DNA from: Myxococcales bacterium
GTDB taxonomy: Bacteria > Myxococcota_A > Polyangia > Haliangiales > Haliangiaceae
DNA: 41,233 bases
Assembly (NCBI GenBank): GCA_011526095.1
Contig: WYBA01000034.1
Coordinates: forward strand, 1 to 41,233
Reading direction: 5' to 3'
Numbering within the stretch: the first letter of the stretch is position 1; the number at the start of each line of letters is the position of its first letter. Positions 8,495 through 15,803 of this stretch are shown in pieces. The notes beneath the pieces were generated by a model. It had not been told where the DNA came from, did no database searches, and was given only the letters and a program-made list of their open reading frames with translations. The position numbers and the translations under genes are program-made.

Positions 8495-9406
8495 TCACAG
8501 CGGCATGTACGTGCCGCCGCGCCCCGTGCACTCGATCGCGTCGCCCGCCGAGTCCGCAATCGGCCCGTAGGTGAACTGGCGGATCACCATCGTCCCCCAC
8601 ACCTCGGTCACGGGCACGGTGCAGACCGCGGACTTGTCCATGAAGTTGAACGGCTCCTCGCACGGCCCCGTCCCCGACGCGACGCCGTCGTCGGGACAGT
8701 ACGCCGGCGCATAAGGCAGGAGCGCGTCCGCGGGCGGGCTGCCGAACATGTCGAACTGCGTGCAGTACGGGGAGGTCGTGCCGTAGCAGTTGCGCACCAG
8801 CTGGGGGCTGTCGCCGCCGTCCGTCGCGCCCCCGTCGGTGGACGGCGCGTCGGGCGCGTCGCTGAGGAACCCGACGTTGTTGACCAGGTCCACGATCACC
8901 GAGGTCGCCGCCACGTCCGAGTAGGTGTCGAAGCCGAAGACCGTCGACGGCGAGATCACGTGGCCGGTCCGCACGACGCCCCGGAACGGCGCGTCCGGGG
9001 ACGGCATCACGCGAGGGTCGATCACGGCGCCGCGCGCCAGCATGCTGCCGTCGGCCTGCCGACGGAACAGCAGGCCGCGCGTCGACAGGCCGCCCGCGTA
9101 GTTCGAGGTGCCCTGCACCTCGGCGCACACCGTCTCCGGGAACGACACGGGGTCCGTCGTCGCGATGCGGAGATCGATCGCGAACCCCCACCGGCCGTCC
9201 TGGGTCGTGCCCAGCTCGACGCTGCCGGCGAGCGGGGTGAATCCACCCGCGCTCGCCGCGCCGATCTCCATCGTCAGCGCGACGTCGTTCACGCGGCCGA
9301 CGTCGTACTGCCATTCGCACGTCTCGGGTGACGGGAGCTCGTCGAGCGCCGCGGTCCCGCAGCCGGTGACCGCGAGCGCGAGCAGGAGGATGCGCGCGGG
9401 CGGCAT
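8495..9406 (-). CDS. Secreted lipoprotein of unknown function, coupled to upstream envelope gene
   Basis: 303 residues. A short lipoprotein signal (PARILLLALAVTGC, C16) is followed by a beta-rich body (WGFAIDLRIATTD, GVVRTGHVISPSTVFGFDTY) and several cysteines in the last third (NCYGTTSPYC, YCPDDG, GPCEE, AVCTV, IECTGRGG), which could form disulfides outside the cytoplasm. A Ser/Asp/Gly-rich linker lies at about 195-215. I do not recognise a family. Its ATG overlaps the stop of the upstream gene by one base (TGATG), so it is translationally coupled to it. That makes a two-gene envelope unit: this lipoprotein plus the probable outer-membrane protein encoded just before it. Confidence 0.75.
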   Translation of the reverse strand: MPPARILLLALAVTGCGTAALDELPSPETCEWQYDVGRVNDVALTMEIGAASAGGFTPLAGSVELGTTQDGRWGFAIDLRIATTDPVSFPETVCAEVQGTSNYAGGLSTRGLLFRRQADGSMLARGAVIDPRVMPSPDAPFRGVVRTGHVISPSTVFGFDTYSDVAATSVIVDLVNNVGFLSDAPDAPSTDGGATDGGDSPQLVRNCYGTTSPYCTQFDMFGSPPADALLPYAPAYCPDDGVASGTGPCEEPFNFMDKSAVCTVPVTEVWGTMVIRQFTYGPIADSAGDAIECTGRGGTYMPL

Positions 9407-10137
9407 CAGAAGATCGTCCCCACGATCTCGATCCCGGCCGACAGGCCCGAGTACGAGGTCGGCAGGTTGGGCCGCGCCACGTCGGCCTCGTACGAGGAGT
9501 AGCCGAGCACCAGGCGCGGACGGATCCCCCACTGGCCGACGCCGCCGGCGACGACGAACGTGTCGAGCGCGAGGCCATAGAACGCGCCGCTCGCGTCGAC
9601 CGAGCCGTAGAGCGTGCGGTTGGTCGCCGAGCCCAGCCCGAGCGTGGCGCGCGGGCGGCCGTAGCCGACCGAGACGCCGACGGACCCGCGTGGCGCGTAG
9701 CCGAACCAGGTGACGACGCCCTTGGACACCAGCTCGCCGCCGAAGCCTCGATCGTAGTTGAACGACTCGGTGCGCTGCTGCCAGTCGAGCTGCAGCGCGT
9801 ACGCGCCGACGCCGATCACGCCCGTGACGTGCTGCATCAGCATCCACCCCGACGACGCGGGGGCGTTGTCGGGCGCGCTGCGCACCCGCCCGATCAGCGT
9901 CGCGGCGTGGACGCCGAAGTAGCCGCGCGTGTAGTTGCCCCAGCTCGGATCCTTGAAGCCGATGACCTCGAACCACCCCGTGCCCTTGCCCTCCGAGTCC
10001 TTCTCCTCCTCGCCGAGGATCATCACCGACTCGCGCGCGTCCACGGCGGGGGTGTGCGCCGAGCTCGTCCGTCCGACGCCGAAGCCGCAGGCGCCGAGCA
10101 GCAGCGCGATCCCCACGGTCGACAGCAAGTGGCGCAA
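9406..10137 (-). CDS. Probable outer-membrane beta-barrel-like protein with lipoprotein signal
   Basis: 243 residues. The TTG start at 10137 gives a compact signal MRHLLSTVGIALLLGAC with lipid-bearing C17. It also has a GATACT box seven bases upstream; a TTG at 10173 would only add an Arg-rich stretch. The body has alternating aromatic and small residues in strand-length blocks (ALQLDWQQRTESFNY, LVSKGVVTWFGYAP, GSVGVSVGYGRPRATLGLG, YGLALDTFVVAGG) and ends in IVGTIF with a terminal Phe, as many outer-membrane barrels do. The presence of a lipobox together with a barrel-like body is uncommon, so a periplasmic beta-protein is an alternative. It is coupled to the downstream lipoprotein gene through a TGATG overlap. 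Confidence 0.65.
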   Translation of the reverse strand: MRHLLSTVGIALLLGACGFGVGRTSSAHTPAVDARESVMILGEEEKDSEGKGTGWFEVIGFKDPSWGNYTRGYFGVHAATLIGRVRSAPDNAPASSGWMLMQHVTGVIGVGAYALQLDWQQRTESFNYDRGFGGELVSKGVVTWFGYAPRGSVGVSVGYGRPRATLGLGSATNRTLYGSVDASGAFYGLALDTFVVAGGVGQWGIRPRLVLGYSSYEADVARPNLPTSYSGLSAGIEIVGTIF

Positions 10138-10144
10138 CCTCGCC

Positions 10145-10150
10145 AGTATC
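10145..10150 (-). promoter_or_regulatory. -10-like box deciding the TTG start
   Basis: GATACT on the minus strand, seven bases before the TTG at 10137. It is one mismatch from the TANNNT pattern and supports the shorter TTG start. Confidence 0.35.
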
Positions 10151-10238
10151 CGTCCGCGCGCGCGGACGTTCAAGCGGCGATCGCGGTGGTGTTCGCCCGG
10201 GCCTCGGGCCGCCGAGGCTGGCCCGTCGGCGGTCGCGG

Positions 10239-10244
10239 TACACT
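10239..10244 (+). promoter_or_regulatory. Possible -10 box upstream of lipoprotein gene
   Basis: TACACT about 100 bases before the chosen GTG start at 10346 and 14 bases before an alternative in-frame GTG at 10259. If used, the transcript has a leader here or the protein has a longer N-terminus. Confidence 0.35.
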
Positions 10245-10345
10245 GGCTCCGCTTCGCCGTGAGGAGGACCGACCTGGCATCCCACCCGTCCCAGGCGACC
10301 GTGCGCGCCGGGGCCGAGCCGAGGTCGTTGTCCGGACCGGTCGAC

Positions 10346-11446
10346 GTGGACGCGCGCGCGCGCGGTGGTCGGCGGCGAGGTCGTCACCGGCTCGGTCCGG
10401 CGGGGCGATGCGTCGCCGCCCTCGTGGTCGCCGCATGCTCCGGCAGGGCCGCGTCGCCACCTGCTGTCGGCGACGCGGCGCGTCCTTCGGCCTCGCCGTC
10501 CGCGGTGGGCGGCAAGGCCGACGCCGGCGACCTCGCGGCGCCGCCCTCGGCCACCGAGCCGCGCGACGCCGCGGCTGCGATCGCGCCCGACGGCGGTGCC
10601 GGCCGCGTCGCCGCCCCGCCCGGGTTCTGGCTGGGAGGCACGATGCCGCTCGGCGCGGACTTCGTCTCGATCTCTCCGGCGCGCGTCGAGGCGACCGCGC
10701 CCGGCGAGCTGGCGCTCGACCCCGACCACTGGCGGGCGACCGTCGTGCGGCGACTCGACGACGCCTCCGCTCACGCGAGGGCCCTCCGGGGCACGGCGCT
10801 CGCGATCTACGCCGGCGACGGCGCGCCGTGCGAGGCCTCGATCGAGCAGGTCTTCGCCGTGCGCACCCTCGAGGTCCCGTTCGAGCTGAGGCTCGACGTG
10901 CGCGACCCCGCGCGGCGCCCGGCGATCGAGGACACGCTGTGGCGCGCCGCCACCGACGGCCACCTCGCCGTCTCGGTGTCCGGCTGCGAGGGCGTGCTCG
11001 CGGTGTCGACGGGCGAGCCGGCGCCGGCGCTCGTCCGGCTGGCGGCCGCGACGGCCGAGGTCGACGCCAGCGTCCGCGATGCGTTCGAGCGCGGGCGCGG
11101 GCAGGACCTCGACGCCAAGGCCGAGCTCGAGGGGCTGTCGGGCACCCCGTGGTCGTACATCTCGACGCGCAGCCTCTCGCCGCGCGCCGGCCCGGCGCTG
11201 GGGGTCGCCTACGTGAAGATCTTCGGGGCGCGGACGATCGCGCTGTTCCCGCTGCCACCGATCGGGGGCAACTGGCCGCTCGTGGAGGTCGCCGCCGAGT
11301 CGCCGTCGATCGTGGTCGGCGTCGACGCCGACGCCGACGGCGTCATCGATGCGGTGATCGCTCACCCCGACGGGGCCGCGCTCTACCTCGCCGGGGCCGA
11401 GCGGCTGGTGTCGGTGCGCGGCGGCGCGCTGATCGTCGAGCCGTAG
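10346..11446 (+). CDS. Lipoprotein of unknown function
   Basis: 366 residues from the GTG start. The start gives a strongly basic n-region, then GRCVAALVVAAC with a lipobox-like VAAC (C33). An in-frame GTG at 10259 would put nearly 60 residues before the cysteine, too long for a lipoprotein signal, although a TACACT box lies just before it. A Pro/Ala/Ser linker leads to an alpha/beta body from about residue 95 (FWLGGTMPLGADFVSISPARVEA). Near the end, VVGVDADADGVIDAVIAH resembles a single Asp-rich calcium-binding or FG-GAP-type loop. No enzyme motif is seen. The gene is divergent from the outer-membrane-like pair and stands 120 bp before the Cys-rich lipoprotein. Confidence 0.65.
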   Translation: MDARARGGRRRGRHRLGPAGRCVAALVVAACSGRAASPPAVGDAARPSASPSAVGGKADAGDLAAPPSATEPRDAAAAIAPDGGAGRVAAPPGFWLGGTMPLGADFVSISPARVEATAPGELALDPDHWRATVVRRLDDASAHARALRGTALAIYAGDGAPCEASIEQVFAVRTLEVPFELRLDVRDPARRPAIEDTLWRAATDGHLAVSVSGCEGVLAVSTGEPAPALVRLAAATAEVDASVRDAFERGRGQDLDAKAELEGLSGTPWSYISTRSLSPRAGPALGVAYVKIFGARTIALFPLPPIGGNWPLVEVAAESPSIVVGVDADADGVIDAVIAHPDGAALYLAGAERLVSVRGGALIVEP

Positions 11447-11552
11447 CGCGGCAGGACGCGTGTCCCCCTCACTGACTGCCGTGGGGCCGCGGCCCGCCGC
11501 GCGCCGCGCAGGGCGGGGGCGAAGGAGGGCGGTCCGTCGAGGCCGGTCGGCG

Positions 11553-11558
11553 TATGCT
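11553..11558 (+). promoter_or_regulatory. -10 box of Cys-rich lipoprotein gene
   Basis: TATGCT seven bases before the ATG at 11566. The box itself contains an in-frame ATG (11554), which is therefore unlikely to be the start. Confidence 0.5.
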
Positions 11559-11565
11559 CCGCGCC

Positions 11566-12243
11566 ATGCGGTGCAACGCGTGGCTTCTCGTGCTCGTGGC
11601 GGCGTGCGGTGGCGCCGGTGGGGATGACACCGCGGACGACGACGTGGTCGACGACGCCGGCGCCGGCGACGACGGCGGTCCAGCGCCCGACGCGGCGGGC
11701 CCCGCGCTGCCGGTGTGCGTCCTCGGCTGCACGGTCGCCGCCGACTGCGCGACCGGCGCCGCCGGCTCGATCACGGACGCGGACAACTACACGTGCGACG
11801 ACGGCGTGTGCGCGTGGCGCGGCTGCCTGTCGACGCAGGAGTGCCAGGCGACGTTCTCCAGCCCGGACTACGTGTGCGAGCAGGCGTTCGGCGCGGCGAC
11901 GCCGACGTGCTGGCCCACGTGCGACACCGCCGGCGACTGCGCGCTCGCGAGCGTGCTCTACGACGCCGACAACTACGAGTGCAGCGGCAACAAGTGCCAC
12001 TGGACCGGCTGCAACTCGACCACCGAGTGCACGACCGCGCTCGGCAGCGCGGACTACACGTGCGAGGAGCGGCTCGGCGTCCGCAACTGCTGGCCGACGT
12101 GCACCGTCGCGGCCGACTGCGCGACCGCGAGCGCGCCGTACGACGCCGACAACTACGCGTGCGACGACGGCGTGTGCGCCTGGCAGGGCTGCAACTCGAC
12201 CGCGGAGTGCATGACGATCGCCGCCGACTGGGTGTGCCAGTGA
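11566..12243 (+). CDS. Cysteine-rich repeat lipoprotein
   Basis: 225 residues. The signal MRCNAWLLVLVAACGG ends in a lipobox (C14). An Asp/Gly/Ala-rich spacer (15-47) is followed by three tandem repeats of about 55-60 residues. Each follows the plan C-x3-C-T-x-A-x-DCA, DADNYxCxxxxCxW, GCxSTxEC, DYxCE or DWVC, and (between copies) CWPTC. The conserved cysteines suggest disulfide-bonded, extracytoplasmic modules. Such small Cys-rich modular lipoproteins are common in myxobacteria, but their roles are mostly unknown. The stop overlaps the start of the DUF1963 gene by four bases (GTGA), so the two are probably co-translated. Confidence 0.8.
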   Translation: MRCNAWLLVLVAACGGAGGDDTADDDVVDDAGAGDDGGPAPDAAGPALPVCVLGCTVAADCATGAAGSITDADNYTCDDGVCAWRGCLSTQECQATFSSPDYVCEQAFGAATPTCWPTCDTAGDCALASVLYDADNYECSGNKCHWTGCNSTTECTTALGSADYTCEERLGVRNCWPTCTVAADCATASAPYDADNYACDDGVCAWQGCNSTAECMTIAADWVCQ

Positions 12244-13007
12244 CCGTGGACATCCCGGGGACCTTCGCGGCGTGGCGCGCCCGGCACGCCAGGCCCGCCT
12301 GGAAGCCGGTCTGCGTCGAGCGCGGCCCGCAGGCCTCGCGCTTCGGCGGCGAGCCGGCGCTGGCCGAGGGCGAGCGCTGGCCATCGTGCGACGGCTGTCG
12401 CCATCCGATGCAGTTCTTCCTGCAGCTCGCGCTGGCCGACCTGCCGCACGCCTTCGCCGCGCGTGGGGACGGCCTGCTCCAGCTGTTCTGCTGCTCGCGG
12501 GACGACGGCCGCTGCGAGACGTGGAGCCCGTTCTCCGGCGCCCAGCTCGTCCGCCTGGTGCGAGGCCCGACGCGCCTCACCTCGCACCCCGCCGGCCTGA
12601 CCGCGTTCCCGGCGCGCGCCGTCGAGCGGTGGCGCGAGCTGGTCGACTACCCGGATCCCGAGGACCACGCGGCGCTCGGGCTCCTCTACGTCTACGACTT
12701 CCCGAACGAGCGCGTGAGCGTGTCCTGCGCCGAGCTCGGCCTCGCCCTCCGCGACGTCGACATCGAGCTCGACGTCGCCGAGGCGATCGCGGTCGCCGCG
12801 ACCGGCGACAAGCTGGGCGGGTGGCCGTCGTGGGTGCAGGGCGCCGAGCACCCCGGCTGCCCCCGGTGCGGCCGCCGCATGGAGCTCGTGCTCCAGGTCG
12901 ACTCCGAGGACAACCTGCCGCACATGTTCGGCGACGTCGGGCGCGGCCACATCACCCAGTGCCCGGAGCACCCCGACGTGCTCGCGTTCGGCTGGGCGTG
13001 CTCGTGA
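12240..13007 (+). CDS. DUF1963-family protein
   Basis: 255 residues from the GTG that overlaps the preceding stop (GTGA). Features fit the DUF1963/YwqG-like family: RFGGEPAL near residue 33, a CDGCRHPMQFFLQLAL strand, GLLQLFCC, GGWPSWVQG and a closing CPRCGRRMELVLQV strand followed by MFGDVGRGHITQC. The two CxxC pairs (CDGC and CPRC) could bind a metal; that is inference. No signal peptide is present, so it is probably cytoplasmic even though its partner gene encodes a lipoprotein. The family function is not established. The frame is confirmed by the domain and by the tight overlap. Confidence 0.85.
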   Translation: MTVDIPGTFAAWRARHARPAWKPVCVERGPQASRFGGEPALAEGERWPSCDGCRHPMQFFLQLALADLPHAFAARGDGLLQLFCCSRDDGRCETWSPFSGAQLVRLVRGPTRLTSHPAGLTAFPARAVERWRELVDYPDPEDHAALGLLYVYDFPNERVSVSCAELGLALRDVDIELDVAEAIAVAATGDKLGGWPSWVQGAEHPGCPRCGRRMELVLQVDSEDNLPHMFGDVGRGHITQCPEHPDVLAFGWACS

Positions 13008-13048
13008 CGGGCGCGGCACGTGATCTCGCCGGCGCCGCCGAGGCGGGC

Positions 13049-13054
13049 TAGGGT
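13049..13054 (+). promoter_or_regulatory. -10 box of small helical protein gene
   Basis: TAGGGT seven bases before the GTG at 13062. It supports the shorter start, because a longer frame from 13020 would run through the box. Confidence 0.45.
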
Positions 13055-13061
13055 CGCGAGC

Positions 13062-13415
13062 GTGTCGGGCAAGCGCGAGCTTCGACGGGATCGCGCGGAC
13101 AACGGCGTGATCGTGGTCAAGTCGGTGCCGGCCAGCTGCTACCGCAAGCTCCAGGCTGCGGAACGCCGACTCGAAGGCGCGATCGCCCACGACGAGCCGC
13201 GCCCCACGCTCGTGGCCGCCGCCGAGCGCGTCCGCCGCGCCCAGCTCGGCGTCATCAAGGCACGCGCTCGGGCCGCCTCGATGCCCACCGAGCTCGACGA
13301 CGCTCCACGCACCCAGCACCTCGCCAACCTCGAGGCGTCGGCGCGCTCGTGGCAGCTGATGCCCGCCGACGAGCTCGTCGCGCGGTACGCGGCGCGCTCG
13401 ACCGAACCGCGGTGA
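13062..13415 (+). CDS. Small basic helical hypothetical protein
   Basis: 117 residues from a GTG start supported by the TAGGGT box. The sequence is mostly helical and Arg/Ala-rich (YRKLQAAERRLEGAIAH, LVAAAERVRRAQLGVIKAR), with no signal peptide, membrane segment or known motif. A short coiled coil is possible in the middle. I do not recognise it. It lies 54 bp after the DUF1963 gene and 59 bp before the next hypothetical on the same strand. Confidence 0.55.
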   Translation: MSGKRELRRDRADNGVIVVKSVPASCYRKLQAAERRLEGAIAHDEPRPTLVAAAERVRRAQLGVIKARARAASMPTELDDAPRTQHLANLEASARSWQLMPADELVARYAARSTEPR

Positions 13416-13474
13416 CCGCCGCCGGCTGGTGTTACGGCCCCACCCGCCGGCGCCCGCGGTGGTACGCCTTGTCG

Positions 13475-14065
13475 ATGCTCCGCTACCTGCCGCGGCTCGT
13501 GCCTGCCCGGACCGCTCCGCCCGACGCGCTCGTCCTGCCGTTGATCGCGGAGCCCCCACCGAGCCCGGGCGGAGAGCACGCGGAGATCCCGCAGATCGCC
13601 TGGATGGTCGAGCGCGACGGCGCGTTCGTCCACGTGCCGGCCGCCGACCACGAGGCGCTCGAGGTCATGCGCGGCTCCGCGATCCTCACCATGCTCGACG
13701 GCGACCTCGCCAACGAGGTGCTCGACGATCTGGAAGGGACCGCCTTCGCGACCACGGGCGCGTACGCGGCCGAGCTCCTGCTCGATCCCGACCACCTCGC
13801 CGGGCTCCACGACATCCTCGGCGTCGGCGCGTACCTGGCCGCCGCGCCACGCCGCGGGCGGTTCCTGTTCGGCGGCGTCCGCGGCGGCCTCGCCGGCATG
13901 CGCGCGTTCGTCGCGCGCGTCCGCCGCGAGCACGACGCCGCGCCCGCCGACGATCGCATCAGCCCGGTCGCGCTGCTCGTCCGCGACGGCGCGCCGACCG
14001 CGGTCGTCGGCGAGCTGCAGCTCGCGGCCCTCGCCGACGCGGCGCGGGCAGCAGTTGGCGACTGA
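13475..14065 (+). CDS. Hypothetical protein
   Basis: 196 residues. The ATG at 13475 starts MLRYLPRLVPART. A weaker TACGCC box lies six bases upstream. The body has an alpha/beta look (IAWMVERDGAFVHVPAADHE, AILTMLDGDLANEVLDDL) and a glycine-rich stretch (RRGRFLFGGVRGGLAG) near residue 130, but no catalytic motif I can name. It has no signal peptide. Possible roles cannot be judged from sequence. The stop at 14063-14065 is followed by about 220 bp without a supported gene. Confidence 0.6.
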   Translation: MLRYLPRLVPARTAPPDALVLPLIAEPPPSPGGEHAEIPQIAWMVERDGAFVHVPAADHEALEVMRGSAILTMLDGDLANEVLDDLEGTAFATTGAYAAELLLDPDHLAGLHDILGVGAYLAAAPRRGRFLFGGVRGGLAGMRAFVARVRREHDAAPADDRISPVALLVRDGAPTAVVGELQLAALADAARAAVGD

Positions 14066-14284
14066 CGATGCGCAACGGCCGCGTGTTCGTCAGCCGTCCA
14101 GTGCTCGCCTTGGCGGTGGTCGCCCGCGGGTGAGCGGCGCTCCGGCGGCGAGCGCGTCACGCGGCGTGTCGTCAGCGGCCCGCGCGACCCGCTCGTCGCC
14201 GAGGTCCGAGAGCGTGCGCGTCGCCGAGGTCCCGCGGGTGCGGTTCAGCGCGCCGTGACGCCGCCGGCGTGGTAGGTGCAGCGG

Positions 14285-14716
14285 ATGTCGTCGCTCGCGC
14301 CGCCATACGCCGGGTTCCTCGGGACGTGGCTGCTGATCCCCCACACGTGCGTGTACCAGCAGGGGCCGGCGCCGCTCGCCGGGCGCACGACGATCGCCGC
14401 GCGCGACGGCGCGCTGGTGATCGCGATGACGTGGACCGCCGCTGACGGGTTCGAGCACCGGGCGGAGCTGGTCGCGCGGCCCGACGGCGTCGCCGCGCCG
14501 TTCGTCGGCGGCGACGCGATCGACGCGCTCGCGCTCGCCGTCGTGTCGCCGCGCGAGCTGCGCGCGACCGGCACGTGGCGCGGCGCCCGCCGGATGGTGT
14601 CGCAGCGCCAGCTCGACGCCACCGGGCAGGCGATGCGGGTCACCCAGGTCGTGTGGTTCGACGACGGGACGCAGCTCGCCGACGTCGCGGTGCACCGCCG
14701 CCACGTCCCGTCATGA
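14285..14716 (+). CDS. Small lipocalin-like hypothetical protein
   Basis: 143 residues. After a short N-terminus, the motif FLGTWLLIPHTCVYQQG resembles the first strand of lipocalin-fold proteins (GxW). It is followed by alternating strand-like blocks (TTIAARDGALVIAMTWTAAD, HRAELVARPDG, ALAVVSPRELRATGTW, MRVTQVVWFDDGTQ), which suggests a small beta-barrel that could bind a ligand. The fold is inferred from pattern only. The ATG at 14285 is preferred to a GTG at 14276. Upstream, TAGGTG lies six bases before ATG, a poor match to the box seen at other genes. The gene converges with the nitrilase gene. Confidence 0.55.
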   Translation: MSSLAPPYAGFLGTWLLIPHTCVYQQGPAPLAGRTTIAARDGALVIAMTWTAADGFEHRAELVARPDGVAAPFVGGDAIDALALAVVSPRELRATGTWRGARRMVSQRQLDATGQAMRVTQVVWFDDGTQLADVAVHRRHVPS

Positions 14717-14794
14717 CGGTCAGCTCGGAGGGGCGCGCAGCTCGGCCTGCCAGGATCGCGCGCGTCACTCGACGACGAGCTTCACCGCCGGCGT

Positions 14795-14816
14795 GATCGC
14801 GCCCGCCGGCGCGATC
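14795..14816. terminator. Perfect hairpin between convergent genes
   Basis: GATCGCGCC-CGCC-GGCGCGATC, a perfect 9-bp stem with a 4-nt loop, lies between the stops at 14716 and 14820. Its position suits a bidirectional terminator, but there is no T-run. Confidence 0.45.
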
Positions 14817-14819
14817 GCT

Positions 14820-15545
14820 TCATCCGGCAGGTGCATCACGGGGCGCGATGTCGGCGTCGACGCGCGCGGCGCCTCGCGCCGCCGTGCGCGTCGGAGCCCC
14901 GCCCGTCGCGACGATCTGCGAGCCGCCCTGGCCGGGCAGTCGCACCACGCCCGGGCCCCAGTTGGCATTGGCGATCGCGACGCGGTGGCGCGCGGCCAGC
15001 CCGCGCAGCAGCGGCGCGAGGGTGTCCTCGTCGTCGACCCACGCGCTCGGGAACAGCAGCAGGTCGGCGGCGGCGAGCACGTCGGCCGCCTCGTCGTCGA
15101 GGAAGTGGCCGTCGAAGCAGGTCGCGATCGTCACCGCGAGCCCGCCGACCCGGGCCAGCGGGTAGGGCAGGTCGCCCGGCGTCGCCCACCGCTCGGGGAA
15201 CCACGGGTGGCGCTTGCGGTAGTGGAGGAACCGCGTGCCGTCGGGCGCGAGCCCGACCATCGTGTTGAACCGGCGCTGGCCGTCGGCCTCGACCAGCGGG
15301 CCGACCAGGTGGACGCGGTGCCGCACCGCGAGGTCGGCGAGCGCCCGCACCGTCGGTCCGTCGAGCGGCTCGGCGAACGGCGACAGGTCGACCTCGGCGC
15401 GCGGCGAGATGTACCCGGTGAGGCTCGCCTCGGGCAGCAGCACCAGGTCGGTCTCCGGCCCGCGCGCCAGCCGCGCGTCGACGTCGGCGAGCGCGGCCGC
15501 CGGGTCGCCCCACCGCGCGGGCAGCTCGAGCACCGTGACCCGCAT
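14820..15545 (-). CDS. Carbon-nitrogen hydrolase (nitrilase superfamily)
   Basis: 241 residues. The Glu-Lys-Cys triad of the nitrilase superfamily is complete: E39 in LVLLPEASLTGY, K111 in FLHYRKRHPWFPE and C143 in TIATCFDGHF. These enzymes hydrolyse amides or nitriles, or transfer acyl groups, in the cytoplasm. The N-terminus MRVTVLELPARWGD is the standard first strand, so I chose the ATG at 15545 rather than the TTG at 15581. It is near the short end of family length, and the C-terminus ends soon after the last strand (VDADIAP). The substrate is unknown. It lies next to tRNA-Sec, with no evident link. Confidence 0.88.
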   Translation of the reverse strand: MRVTVLELPARWGDPAAALADVDARLARGPETDLVLLPEASLTGYISPRAEVDLSPFAEPLDGPTVRALADLAVRHRVHLVGPLVEADGQRRFNTMVGLAPDGTRFLHYRKRHPWFPERWATPGDLPYPLARVGGLAVTIATCFDGHFLDDEAADVLAAADLLLFPSAWVDDEDTLAPLLRGLAARHRVAIANANWGPGVVRLPGQGGSQIVATGGAPTRTAARGAARVDADIAPRDAPAG

Positions 15546-15648
15546 CCGCCGAGGATCGGCGAGGTGCCCCGGGGCGCGCAACCGTGGCGGGGCGCGCTAC
15601 CACCGCGGCGATCCACGCGCACGGCGTGTCGTAGGCGTCGAAATCAAA

Positions 15649-15745
15649 CGGAAGCGCACGGGAATCGAACCCGCCTGGCCGTCGCTCGCGCGAAGCCACA
15701 TCGGTTTTGAAGACCGAGGCCGGCACCAGTCCGGCAAGCGCTTCC
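15649..15745 (-). tRNA. selC: tRNA-Sec (anticodon UCA)
   Basis: 97 bases on the minus strand. The 8-bp acceptor stem GGAAGCGC/GCGCTTCC, a 5-bp D stem (GCCGG/CCGGC), the anticodon arm TCGGT-CTTCAAA-ACCGA (anticodon TCA at 15710-15708), a long variable arm and a T arm with GGTTCGATTCC all fit selenocysteine tRNA. It is not serine: the acceptor is 8 bp and the anticodon reads UGA. CCA is not encoded. A possible promoter upstream is TTGCCG (15781-15776), a 17-nt spacer, then GAAGGT (15758-15753), seven bases before the tRNA. The gene implies that this organism makes selenoproteins, but no sel or selenoprotein gene was found in the window. Confidence 0.92.
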
Positions 15746-15803
15746 GTCGGGCACCTTCACACAGGCGGCGGCGGGCGGCAAGGCGCCGGCGCGCGCGACG
15801 CGG

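Noticed and set aside
8495..11365. A single long minus-strand protein covering several genes
   Set aside because: The N-terminal two-thirds of this open frame are Arg-rich and antisense to real genes. Only the last 303 residues have a lipoprotein signal and structured sequence.
14068..14258. A small gene in the gap after 14065
   Set aside because: The open frames here are short, Arg/Ser-rich and lack a start context. One begins MRNGRVF but ends after about 20 codons.
14765..14968. Frameshift at the 3' end of the nitrilase gene, since another minus frame reads MHLPDEAIAPAGAITPAVK
   Set aside because: The annotated nitrilase already ends after its last expected strand (VDADIAP), so no extension is needed. 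The other frame also runs through a perfect hairpin. A resequencing check would settle it.
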